In this document: in pieces, positions 1 through 5,703 of the stretch | How positions within the stretch are numbered: position 1 is the first letter of the stretch | How the letters are laid out: every line of letters begins with the position of its first letter | Origin: CAZVCG01 sp964626265 | Lineage (GTDB): Bacteria > Pseudomonadota > Alphaproteobacteria > UBA9219 | Length of the DNA stretch: 7,078 bases | Direction of reading: 5' to 3' | Assembly: GCA_964626265.1 (NCBI GenBank) | Contig: CAZVCG010000059.1 | Span: 1 to 7,078 of the forward strand | Notes under the pieces: generated by a model | The model's input: only the letters and a program-made list of their open reading frames with translations | Told to the model about the DNA's origin: nothing | Database searches by the model: none | Position numbers and translations under genes: made by a program

Positions 1-118
1 AGTCTGCTTAATCTCAACCGTCTACTGGTGGCTTAATTGAGTCTGGACCCTAGTTTTTTTGGCTTAGCGCGATCACTTGGTGATCAAGGAAGCTCAAGCG
101 CGGCAAAATCAAGACAAA
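1..118. other. Non-coding leader region, no gene seen
   Basis: Stop codons are dense on the + strand and no long frame opens on the other strand, so I see no gene here. It holds a T7 run (54-60) behind a weak imperfect stem (CTA-GGT at 22-29 against ACC-TAG at 47-53), which could be a poor terminator of an upstream transcript. A short perfect hairpin GATCAC-TTG-GTGATC lies at 71-85. GCTTAA occurs at 6-11 and 31-36. None of these is strong alone. Confidence 0.5.
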
Positions 119-147
119 TTGACCTAGAGACGCTTAAATGGTATAAA
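119..147 (+). promoter_or_regulatory. Sigma-70 type promoter of the first small secreted-protein gene
   Basis: A -35 box TTGACC (119-124) is followed by a 17-base spacer and a -10 box TATAAA (142-147). Each box matches the sigma-70 consensus at five of six positions and the spacing is ideal. Transcription would start near 154-155, leaving a leader of about 103 nt before the ATG at 258. This is the best promoter in the window. An inverted repeat covers the spacer, the -10 box and the start point, so the promoter is probably controlled. Confidence 0.7.
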
Positions 148-164
148 CACGGTACCAATTAAGC
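132..164. promoter_or_regulatory. Operator-like inverted repeat over the -10 box
   Basis: The left arm GCTTAAATGGTA (132-143) and right arm TACCAATTAAGC (153-164) are inverted copies matching at 11 of 12 positions, around a 9-base centre (144-152). The left arm lies mostly in the promoter spacer and enters the -10 box; the right arm covers the likely start point. A dimeric repressor bound here would block RNA polymerase. The alternative is an RNA hairpin, possibly a terminator of upstream transcription, but the following TCGTTCTTT is only weakly U-rich. Its position on the promoter favours an operator. Confidence 0.5.
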
Positions 165-257
165 TCGTTCTTTAGTAGCTTCTTGGGGCGTATCCTTTCG
201 TAGCCGACTGCGCCGCTTAAAGAATCGATATGGAAAACCCCAGACAAGGAGGCAGCC

Positions 258-647
258 ATGAAAAAAAGCCTTTTTATCGCAGTCGCTTTATGCGTTACCG
301 CGCTAATAGCGGCTGAAGCCGCTTATGCCGCCTCAGGCAAAGACCGATCAGGATCTTTCGTGAGTCGGGATGGCGGAAAATCGAGTTCTATGATGTCGTT
401 TAATAGAGATCACGGCAAAATCGTGACGCGCGATCACGGCAAAAAGCACGATGACCGCATCCATGGAAAACCCGACGGTCGAGAGGAACATAAGCGCGAT
501 GCTCGCGACAAAAAGGACGATGATCGACATTATGCGCAAATGGGCAAATTCGAAGACAAGAAGGATGACAAGCGCGCTCATCACAACGCCGGTCGACATG
601 ACAACAAGCGCGATGACCGCCCTTTCAGATTTACGGATTATGATTGA
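258..647 (+). CDS. Small secreted Asp/Lys/Arg/His-rich repeat protein, function unknown
   Basis: A 129-residue protein I do not recognise. The start is well supported by AAGGAGG (246-252), five bases upstream of ATG. Residues 1-24 form a Sec signal peptide (MKK, hydrophobic core, AYA cleavage site). The mature part, about 105 residues, is highly charged and probably disordered. Four copies of a [RI][DH][GH]GK-like unit end at K41, K54, K62 and K71, and later come DKKDD (84-88 and 100-104) and KRDD (117-120). The last eight residues, PFRFTDYD, nearly equal the end of the next protein. Abundant His and Asp could bind metal or a polyanion, but that is inference. It lies 99 bases upstream of the next small gene and has its own promoter. 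Gene call sure; role unknown. Confidence 0.8.
   Translation: MKKSLFIAVALCVTALIAAEAAYAASGKDRSGSFVSRDGGKSSSMMSFNRDHGKIVTRDHGKKHDDRIHGKPDGREEHKRDARDKKDDDRHYAQMGKFEDKKDDKRAHHNAGRHDNKRDDRPFRFTDYD
408..444 (+). repeat. Direct repeat coding RDHGK units
   Basis: GATCACGGCAAAA occurs at 408-420 and again at 432-444, a period of 24 bases (eight codons). It encodes DHGK in both copies and a degenerate relative (RDGGK) lies upstream at residues 37-41. Near-identity at DNA level suggests recent tandem duplication or slippage within the gene. Confidence 0.7.
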
Positions 648-674
648 GACGAGTCCGCCTCTTTATGCTACTAT
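644..674 (+). promoter_or_regulatory. Possible promoter for the second small gene
   Basis: An extended -10 motif TGC-TACTAT (666-674) lies about 70 bases before the second ATG, with TTGAGA (644-649) upstream at a long 19-base spacing. The -35 overlaps the stop codon of the first gene. The match is modest; the second gene may instead be transcribed from the promoter at 119-147. Confidence 0.3.
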
Positions 675-746
675 AGCGTGCTCTCCGGTCTTTTAACGGG
701 GCAGGAGGGAGTTACGGATATAAACCTTAAACAAAGGAGGCTGACC

Positions 747-1100
747 ATGAAAAAACCATTGATCGCCTTTGTAGCTATATCGTCCATTGTCTTGCTGTCT
801 TCAGGCTCCGCATTGGCGCGGTCAAATACAGGCCACGCATCTCTTTTTGCTGGCAGCGCAGCGGGGGCGACCAGTTCGACTTTCCTTAATAGGTCAGGCT
901 CCGCGCAAAGCGGGGCTAACGTGAGAAGCTCCGCCAGCGCCGAAGTGCCCAGCGTAGTGTCGGCAAAAACGGGAACGACCGCAAGCACGACGACAAGCAG
1001 CCATGTTAGCGGGTCAGGCAAGGCTTCTGCTACGGGTACGAGCGAATCCGGCGCTGAAGTATCCGTAAAAGTGCCGTTCAGATACAGCGATTATGACTGA
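747..1100 (+). CDS. Small secreted Ser/Thr/Ala/Gly-rich protein with PFRYSDYD C-terminus, function unknown
   Basis: A 117-residue protein I do not recognise. ATG at 747 is chosen because AAAGGAGG (733-740) sits six bases upstream; an earlier in-frame start at 678 lacks such a site and would bury the signal peptide. Residues 1-24 are a Sec signal peptide ending in ALA. Residues 25-108 are rich in Ser, Thr, Ala and Gly, with no Cys and few hydrophobics, so probably disordered and surface-exposed. The last eight residues, PFRYSDYD (110-117), match the end of the preceding protein in six of eight positions; the 27 bases coding them plus the stop match at 21. Ribosome-binding regions and the MKK start also look alike, suggesting duplicated genes with diverged middles. 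Possible roles are adhesin-like, matrix or glycosylated protein. Confidence 0.78.
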   Translation: MKKPLIAFVAISSIVLLSSGSALARSNTGHASLFAGSAAGATSSTFLNRSGSAQSGANVRSSASAEVPSVVSAKTGTTASTTTSSHVSGSGKASATGTSESGAEVSVKVPFRYSDYD

Positions 1101-1114
1101 TTATATTAGTGTTT

Positions 1115-1127
1115 TGGTGTAAACACC
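1115..1127. promoter_or_regulatory. Palindromic element upstream of the third small gene
   Basis: GGTGT-AA-ACACC (1116-1127) is a perfect short inverted repeat. TGGTGTAAACAC (1115-1126) differs at one position from TGGTATAAACAC (139-150) in the promoter/operator of the first small gene. It may be a shared regulator site or a -10 region (TGTAAA). It lies 25 bases before the ATG at 1153. Confidence 0.3.
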
Positions 1128-1152
1128 TGATAACGGTTGCGCGGAGGGTATC

Positions 1153-1452
1153 ATGAATAAAGCATTGTTCGCAGGGATGGCTGTTATCGCGATTATCCTG
1201 ATGTCCTCCGCCGACGTTGACGCAAAAGGCCGGGGGAGAGGAAGGGGCAGCGACGATCATTTGTCCCGCAGCCATTTGTTCGAGGATACCGGCTCGCACT
1301 CGGGCGCGTTACTTCGAACCGGCACCGATGGTTCCTTGCACGGATCGCGGTCGCGGGGCCGTCGCCATCATGAGTTCGAAATTGAAACGCATCGCAGCGG
1401 CGTGCATTCCGGCGAGTTTGAAAGCCATGGCGGATCGGGTCGGGGCCGATAA
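1153..1452 (+). CDS. Small secreted Gly/Arg/His/Ser-rich protein, function unknown
   Basis: A 99-residue protein I do not recognise. GGAGGG (1143-1148) precedes the ATG by four bases. Residues 1-24 form a signal peptide (hydrophobic core, cleavage after VDA). The mature protein, 75 residues, opens with GRGRGRG, ends with GSGRGR, and has scattered His, Ser and Asp/Glu between (for example RRHHEFEIETHR). It is strongly basic and probably disordered. It follows two other small secreted-protein genes but lacks their PFR[FY][ST]DYD end, so it belongs to the cluster by position, signal peptide and low complexity only. Binding to nucleic acid, lipopolysaccharide or another polyanion is conceivable from composition but unsupported. 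A second open frame across 1217-1465 is a GC-rich shadow without a signal peptide or ribosome site. Confidence 0.72.
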   Translation: MNKALFAGMAVIAIILMSSADVDAKGRGRGRGSDDHLSRSHLFEDTGSHSGALLRTGTDGSLHGSRSRGRRHHEFEIETHRSGVHSGEFESHGGSGRGR

Positions 1453-1536
1453 AACAAGGCCATAATACAACCGCTTGCCGTTTATCTTGATTTGCGGGTC
1501 TTTACTTGCGCGACCAGGCTTTCTAATATGCGAATC

Positions 1537-2272
1537 ATGAAAAAATTCCTCCTTATCGCCGCTTGCGGCGTTGTGCTTGCGGCCTGTTCGTCCGAGCCGG
1601 TTCGTACGCCCCCTACAGCTTAACTACAGCAATCTTGGAAAAATTTACCTGAACACTCAGGATATTCGAGTCATTGACCGGACGGGAGGAACGCCGACAC
1701 GTCCGCCGCAGGTGGGTCACATGTTCCAGCCGCGGTTGGCGGAGGCCGCCAACCGCTGGGCTTTGGACCGTTTGCAGGCGACAGGCACAGAAGGCCACGC
1801 CACGTTCATTATCAAGGAGGCCAGCGTTGTGGAACAACCTTTGCGCATGGCGGAAGGCATTGACAGTTGGTTCACGCGCCAGCAAGGCAGCAAATACGTT
1901 GGCCGTCTTGAAGTCCAGCTTGACGCGCAAAGTCCAGTGAACAGCACGATCGGCACGGCGACGGCGCACGCGACTTTCGCGACGACGCTGCCGGAGAAAC
2001 CGACGGAAGCCGAAAAGTACCAAGCCTATAGAGAGGTGCTTGAAGGCATCATGCGTGATTTGAACAGGAAGCTGGAACAAGCCATTCAACAGCATATGGC
2101 GCCGTTTCTCGGCGGCGCAGCCGCCATGCCGACGGCGATGACGGCTCCTGCCGCGCCAACTTTGCCTCAATCTTCCTCGGGATCGGGGCCGGTCAGCTAT
2201 TCGGGGAACGAAGAACCCGAACCCTTGCCGCCCGCAACATTAGGGCCACCCCGTGCGCTTAAAGGCAAGTAA
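1537..2272 (+). CDS. Putative outer-membrane lipoprotein, reading frame broken after codon 28
   Basis: From ATG 1537 (or in-frame ATG 1528) the frame gives a lipoprotein signal peptide with lipobox LAAC (Cys17), then SSEPVRTPPTA and a TAA at 1621-1623. The body is in the +1 frame: from LNYSNLGKIYLN (about 1619) through DRTGG, PPQVGHMF, AANRWALDRL, a strand-rich middle (FIIKEASVVEQ, YVGRLEVQLDA) and an amphipathic helix (about 2011-2100) to a Pro/Ser-rich tail ending at 2272. Together they read as one lipoprotein of about 240 residues. Skipping one base, most simply one C of CCCCC at 1609-1613, restores it. A TTG at 1571 could start the body frame but would lose the signal peptide. The overall form resembles small envelope lipoproteins whose function I cannot name. 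The break may be a sequence error, a pseudogene mutation or a +1 shift. Only 32 bases separate it from the next gene, so it may lead the glycosylation operon. Confidence 0.7.
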
Positions 2273-2304
2273 GTGTCCGAACAAGGGTGACAGGGAACCA
2301 ACGC

Positions 2305-3963
2305 ATGCCCCTTTCGCCCGCTTCGCCTGAAAACCACTGCCTCCCCCCGCGTGGGCATCGCGCAAGAAAGCTTGCCATTGCAATTTTGATAATCGCGCCG
2401 CTGCTCTTTGGTGTGCTTGCGCTTTTTCTGGGGCAGGATTCCAATTGGGATTTTCGTAATTATCATTGGTACAATGCCTACGCTTTCGTGACGGGCCGTT
2501 ACACGTTCGATCTGTTGCCATCGCAAACGCCGTTCTTTTACAACCCGACGCTCGATGTACCGTTTTATCTCTTGGCCTCGCACGTTCCCGCTCGCCTAGC
2601 GGGCTTTGTTCTCGGCGCGGTTCAGGGGTTGAATTTCGTTCTTCTCTTCATGCTGGCGCATGTCAGCCTGATCATTCCCAATCCGCGCCATAAAGTTCTG
2701 GCGTGTGCGGCATTGGCGGCCATCGGTATGCTAGGCGGCGGCGGCATCGCGCAAATCGGTACGACGTTTTATGACAACGTCACGAGCCTCGGGTTGTTCC
2801 TGTCGGCGTTGATCGTCGTGCGTCATCTGGAAATACTCATTCATGGCGCGGAACGGCGCGCGGCTGGCGTTGCCTTGATGGCCGGTTTCCCGGCTGGCCT
2901 TATGATGGGCCTCAAGCTGCCGAGCGTCATTTTTTGCATGGGACTGTGTTTCGCGCTTTTGCTCGTTACTGGCTCCCTGCGCCGCCGCTTGTTGATTTGT
3001 TTTATGTTTGGCTTCGGCGTGCTGGCGGGTCTTGCCGTGTCGCTGGGGCATTGGGCCGTTTTCTTGCAAACGCATTTCGGCAGCCCGCTGTTTCCCTATT
3101 TCAACAACTTTTTCCAATCGCCGCTCGCGCCGCTGACGAGCGCGCGAGACATACAGTTTGTTCCACAGAGTTGGCAAGATCGCCTGCTGTTTCCGTTTAT
3201 CTTTACCGAATATCCCACGCGGGTCGGCGAGATTCCGTGGCGCGATCTGAAGATTCCCGTTCTCTATGTCTTGCTGCCGTTGGCTTTGGCCGCTCGTCTT
3301 TTTTATGGCCGTAAAGTACAATCGTCCGAACAAATCGCTGCGCCTTATGCGGCGCGTTATCTGCTGTGGGCGGCCGTAATCACTTATGCGGTGTGGGTGG
3401 CGATGTTCGCGATTTACCGCTACCTCGTGCCGCTTGAGATGCTTGCGCCTCTCTTGATAGTCTTCGCGATTGGCATGTTGCCTCTAAGGGTGCAAACGCG
3501 CGGGCACATGGTGGCTTTCGCGCTAGCCGTCCTTGCTGCGACAGTTCAACCCGGCAATTGGGGTCGCACAAATCATTGGTTCGATACGGCTGTGCCCGTC
3601 GATCTTCCAGTTTTGCCGGAGGGGACTGACCTGATGATCCTGATGGCCGGATTCGAGCCCTATTCCCACGTCGTGAGCGCATTCCCGCCTGAAATCCCCT
3701 TTATCCGTATTCAGAGCAATTTCGCCAGTCCCGACCAGAACAAAGGCATTAACGGCATGCTGCGGGAGCGCTTGGAAGCCCATAAGGGCATGTTTATGCT
3801 GCTGATTCCGGATTGGCAGTTCCAGTTGGCCAAAGATGCGCTGGCCCACTTTAACCTCGCCTTTTTGCCGCAGACTTGCCAAAAGGTTGTTGACCGTCTC
3901 TTTGATACAAAGCTTGTTTTATGCCATGTAATGCGCTTACCGCTGAAGGCCCACAATGACTGA
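2305..3963 (+). CDS. Multi-pass membrane glycosyltransferase, GT-C like
   Basis: A 552-residue integral membrane protein. ATG 2305 is preferred because AGGGA (2292-2296) lies eight bases upstream; a GTG at 2287 has no well-spaced site. After a cytoplasmic start, a first helix (about 23-42) leads into a loop with DSNWDFRNYHWYNAY (45-59), placing Asp45 and Asp49 where GT-C enzymes carry their catalytic acid on the first outer loop. Roughly ten more hydrophobic segments follow, then a soluble C-terminal part of about 130 residues (from around VQPGNWG), probably periplasmic. GT-C enzymes take sugars from polyprenyl-phosphate carriers and transfer them outside the inner membrane. The next gene, overlapping by 8 bases, makes such carriers, and a GtrA-family gene follows, so this is probably the final transferase of a Gtr-like set. 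Sugar and acceptor cannot be read from sequence. A non-catalytic membrane protein is the main alternative. Confidence 0.75.
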   Translation: MPLSPASPENHCLPPRGHRARKLAIAILIIAPLLFGVLALFLGQDSNWDFRNYHWYNAYAFVTGRYTFDLLPSQTPFFYNPTLDVPFYLLASHVPARLAGFVLGAVQGLNFVLLFMLAHVSLIIPNPRHKVLACAALAAIGMLGGGGIAQIGTTFYDNVTSLGLFLSALIVVRHLEILIHGAERRAAGVALMAGFPAGLMMGLKLPSVIFCMGLCFALLLVTGSLRRRLLICFMFGFGVLAGLAVSLGHWAVFLQTHFGSPLFPYFNNFFQSPLAPLTSARDIQFVPQSWQDRLLFPFIFTEYPTRVGEIPWRDLKIPVLYVLLPLALAARLFYGRKVQSSEQIAAPYAARYLLWAAVITYAVWVAMFAIYRYLVPLEMLAPLLIVFAIGMLPLRVQTRGHMVAFALAVLAATVQPGNWGRTNHWFDTAVPVDLPVLPEGTDLMILMAGFEPYSHVVSAFPPEIPFIRIQSNFASPDQNKGINGMLRERLEAHKGMFMLLIPDWQFQLAKDALAHFNLAFLPQTCQKVVDRLFDTKLVLCHVMRLPLKAHND

Positions 3964-4540
3964 AGCTCTCCGCACCGCCGTTCTCATTCCCTGTTATAAC
4001 GAAGAAGCAGCCATCGCGCAGGTCGTGAACGATTTCCGTCTCGCGTTGCCCGACGCGAAAATCTACGTGTACGACAACAACTCGAAAGACCGGACGGTCG
4101 AAGTCGCGCGCAAGGCGGGAGCCATAGTCCGCCGCGAACCGTTGCAAGGCAAAGGCAACGTCGTGCGCCGCATGTTCGCCGACATCGAAGCCGACGTTTA
4201 TGTGCTGGTCGACGGCGACGCTACGTATGACGCCAATTCCGCGCCTATGATGGTGCAAAAATTGCTCGACGAACGCCTCGACATGGTGAACGGCGCGCGA
4301 GTCACGCAAATCGAAGAAGCGTACCGCCCCGGTCACCGCTTTGGCAACTGGCTTCTCACCAGTCTCGTCGCATGGACCTTCGGCAACCGGTTCAAGGACA
4401 TGCTGTCGGGCTACCGCGTATTCTCGCGCCGTTATGTGAAAAGCTTTCCCGCGTTGGCCGCGGGCTTTGAAACTGAAACGGAGCTCACGGTCCACGCGCT
4501 GGAACTGCGTATGCCGACGGCGGAAGTCGAAACGCCCTAA
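3956..4540 (+). CDS. GT2 polyprenyl-phosphate glycosyltransferase, catalytic domain, cut by in-frame TAA
   Basis: A family 2 glycosyltransferase of the dolichol-phosphate mannosyltransferase/GtrB type, expected to move a sugar from a nucleotide donor onto polyprenyl phosphate at the cytoplasmic face. GAAGGC (3944-3949) precedes the ATG, which overlaps the previous gene by 8 bases. Visible motifs are LIPCYNEE (10-17), DNNSKDRT (40-47), GKGNVVRRMF (65-74), DGD (86-88, metal/donor binding), and DMLSGYRVFSRR (148-159). The frame stops at TAA (4538-4540) after 194 residues, but the same frame continues as DRPAGSVSKLSTFRDGFRIL and then two membrane helices, exactly what this family carries. The catalytic domain is therefore intact but lacks its anchor. 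The stop could come from a one-codon deletion (for example TAC AAA GAC becoming TAA GAC) or from a base error. Whether the short form works is unknown. Confidence 0.85.
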   Translation: MTEALRTAVLIPCYNEEAAIAQVVNDFRLALPDAKIYVYDNNSKDRTVEVARKAGAIVRREPLQGKGNVVRRMFADIEADVYVLVDGDATYDANSAPMMVQKLLDERLDMVNGARVTQIEEAYRPGHRFGNWLLTSLVAWTFGNRFKDMLSGYRVFSRRYVKSFPALAAGFETETELTVHALELRMPTAEVETP

Positions 4541-4888
4541 GACCGTCCCGCAGGCTCGGTCAGCAAGCTCAGCACCTTCCGTGACGGCTTCCGTATCCTT
4601 TGGATGATCACGGTGTTGATCAAGGAAGAACGCCCGATGCAGTTCTTTTCTTTATTCGCGGCGTTTCTGCTGTTGTTCGGAACCGCATTGGCCGTGCCTA
4701 TAGTGATCGAATTTTTCGAAACCGGACTCGTGCCTCGCTTGCCAACGGCCGTGCTGGCAATGGGCATGTATTTACTCTCATTCCTCAGCCTATCGTGCGG
4801 GCTCATTCTTGAAACCGTTACGCGAGCGCGGCGTGAGTTGAAACGGATGCGCTATCTCAACATTCCCGTGACGCAAATTCGCGATTGA
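4541..4888 (+). pseudogene. C-terminal membrane anchor of the same GT2 gene, stranded behind the TAA
   Basis: In the same frame as 3956-4540 and without further stops until TGA 4886-4888. It opens with the family's RPxGSxSKLxTxxDGxRIL stretch (4544-4600), followed by KEERPMQFF, two hydrophobic segments (about 4639-4710 and 4750-4815) and a basic end ILETVTRARRELKRMRYL. Added to the upstream part it gives about 310 codons, normal for this family. ATG 4604 could restart translation, but no ribosome-binding site precedes it. It is best read as part of one gene broken by a nonsense codon, not as an independent gene. Confidence 0.75.
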
Positions 4889-4890
4889 AA

Positions 4891-5703
4891 ATGTTTGGCA
4901 TAGAACTTCAGCAGGAACAGATCGACGCCATCGAGAAAATCAAGGGGTATCTGACCCCTGGCGTCGTCTTGCCGTTGGCCCTTATCGCTACGTTTGCAGG
5001 ATTTCTGCTTTTTGGATGGATAATCCCCGAAATTGCGGATTACACGGCTTTCATGTTTGCGCCGCCCGGCGTCGTGGACAAGGATCCCCGAAACGTCCCC
5101 TCGAAGGCCGAGCCTTTCGTCATGTCCGGTTCCTACGGCCGGTTGACCAGTAAACACGTTTATCTGATCAAGCCGGTTGCGGACTACGAGATCGAGGCGC
5201 GCGTTTTGCATGTGCGGCGTTATTCCGACGACCGGAACAGCGCCGATTTGTTGCCGTTCGACATAGGCCTTGGCTGGAGATTGATGTCCGATGCCGAAGC
5301 CTTGGGAAAATATTTCGTTTTTCATCATCGCAACACGTGGGGACGTTATCTGAGGGCCGAACTGAAAACGGACTGTCAAAAAATCCCCATGGCCTATCTT
5401 GAAGAACTCCGGAGCGGCAAGCATTATTCGAACAATCACGTTATTCCTGCCAATCGCGCGGTTTTCGAAACGCTTGAGGACATGAAGGCCGGGGACATCG
5501 TCCGCCTCAAAGGCCATCTGGTGAACGTATCCCGTCCCGATTCGCCGGAATGGGAATGGAAAACCAGCGATTATGCGCGGGAAGACGCTAACAAAGGCAA
5601 CCGGTGGGGCGATGGTCGAACGTCCAGCCACATGACGACGTGCGATACGCTGTACGTCACAAGCGCCGAGATCGTCTCTTTGAAAGGCTCGATGGGAAAG
5701 TGA
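4891..5703 (+). CDS. Single-pass membrane protein with large conserved-looking outer domain, function unknown
   Basis: A 270-residue protein. ATG 4891 is used; it lies two bases after the GT2 stop and has no clear ribosome site, so coupled translation is likely. A short amphipathic start (1-20) precedes one membrane helix (about 25-45), and the rest, some 220 residues, should be periplasmic. This part has blocks I associate with a widespread uncharacterised envelope protein type: YEIEARVLHVRRY (99-111), PFDIGLGWRLMSD (122-134), HHRNTWGRY (145-153), NNHVIPAN (181-188), GDIVRLKGHLV (201-211), and W-KTSDYARED (223-232) with a late Cys (251). I know no function for it. Placed between a GT2 and a GtrA gene, it may be an accessory or modifying part of the glycosylation machinery. 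It overlaps the next gene by four bases. Confidence 0.75.
   Translation: MFGIELQQEQIDAIEKIKGYLTPGVVLPLALIATFAGFLLFGWIIPEIADYTAFMFAPPGVVDKDPRNVPSKAEPFVMSGSYGRLTSKHVYLIKPVADYEIEARVLHVRRYSDDRNSADLLPFDIGLGWRLMSDAEALGKYFVFHHRNTWGRYLRAELKTDCQKIPMAYLEELRSGKHYSNNHVIPANRAVFETLEDMKAGDIVRLKGHLVNVSRPDSPEWEWKTSDYAREDANKGNRWGDGRTSSHMTTCDTLYVTSAEIVSLKGSMGK

Noticed and set aside
22..60. Rho-independent terminator before the T7 run
   Set aside because: The possible stem has only two 3-bp parts with an internal loop and a 17-base loop, too weak to call as a feature by itself.
71..92. Partial repeat of a stretch in the GT2 gene (4606-4628), both with GATCAC and GATCAAGGAAG
   Set aside because: Similarity ends sharply on both sides and no duplicated block is visible; probably coincidence or at most a weak curiosity.
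1217..1465. Second + strand frame over the third small gene
   Set aside because: No ribosome site and no signal peptide; the other frame has both and better start context.
1501..1529. Promoter TTTACT-17-TAATAT before the lipoprotein
   Set aside because: Both boxes match the consensus at only four of six positions and the start point would fall on the ATG; not convincing.
3851..4495. Long open frame on the - strand (214 codons) opposite the GT2 gene
   Set aside because: It lies opposite clear GT2 motifs, has no ribosome site or recognisable domain, and reflects codon bias of the + strand gene. The same holds for - strand frames at 2731-3333, 1613-2170 and 4852-5631.
4538..4540. TAA read as an amino acid (recoding or altered code)
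   Set aside because: TAA ends other genes here (third small gene, lipoprotein body, gtrA-family gene), TAA is not a known selenocysteine codon, and the missing residue next to it points to a deletion or error.
4604..4888. Independent small two-helix membrane protein starting at ATG 4604
   Set aside because: No ribosome site, and the 21 codons before it carry conserved GT2 residues in the same frame, so it is the tail of the interrupted gene.
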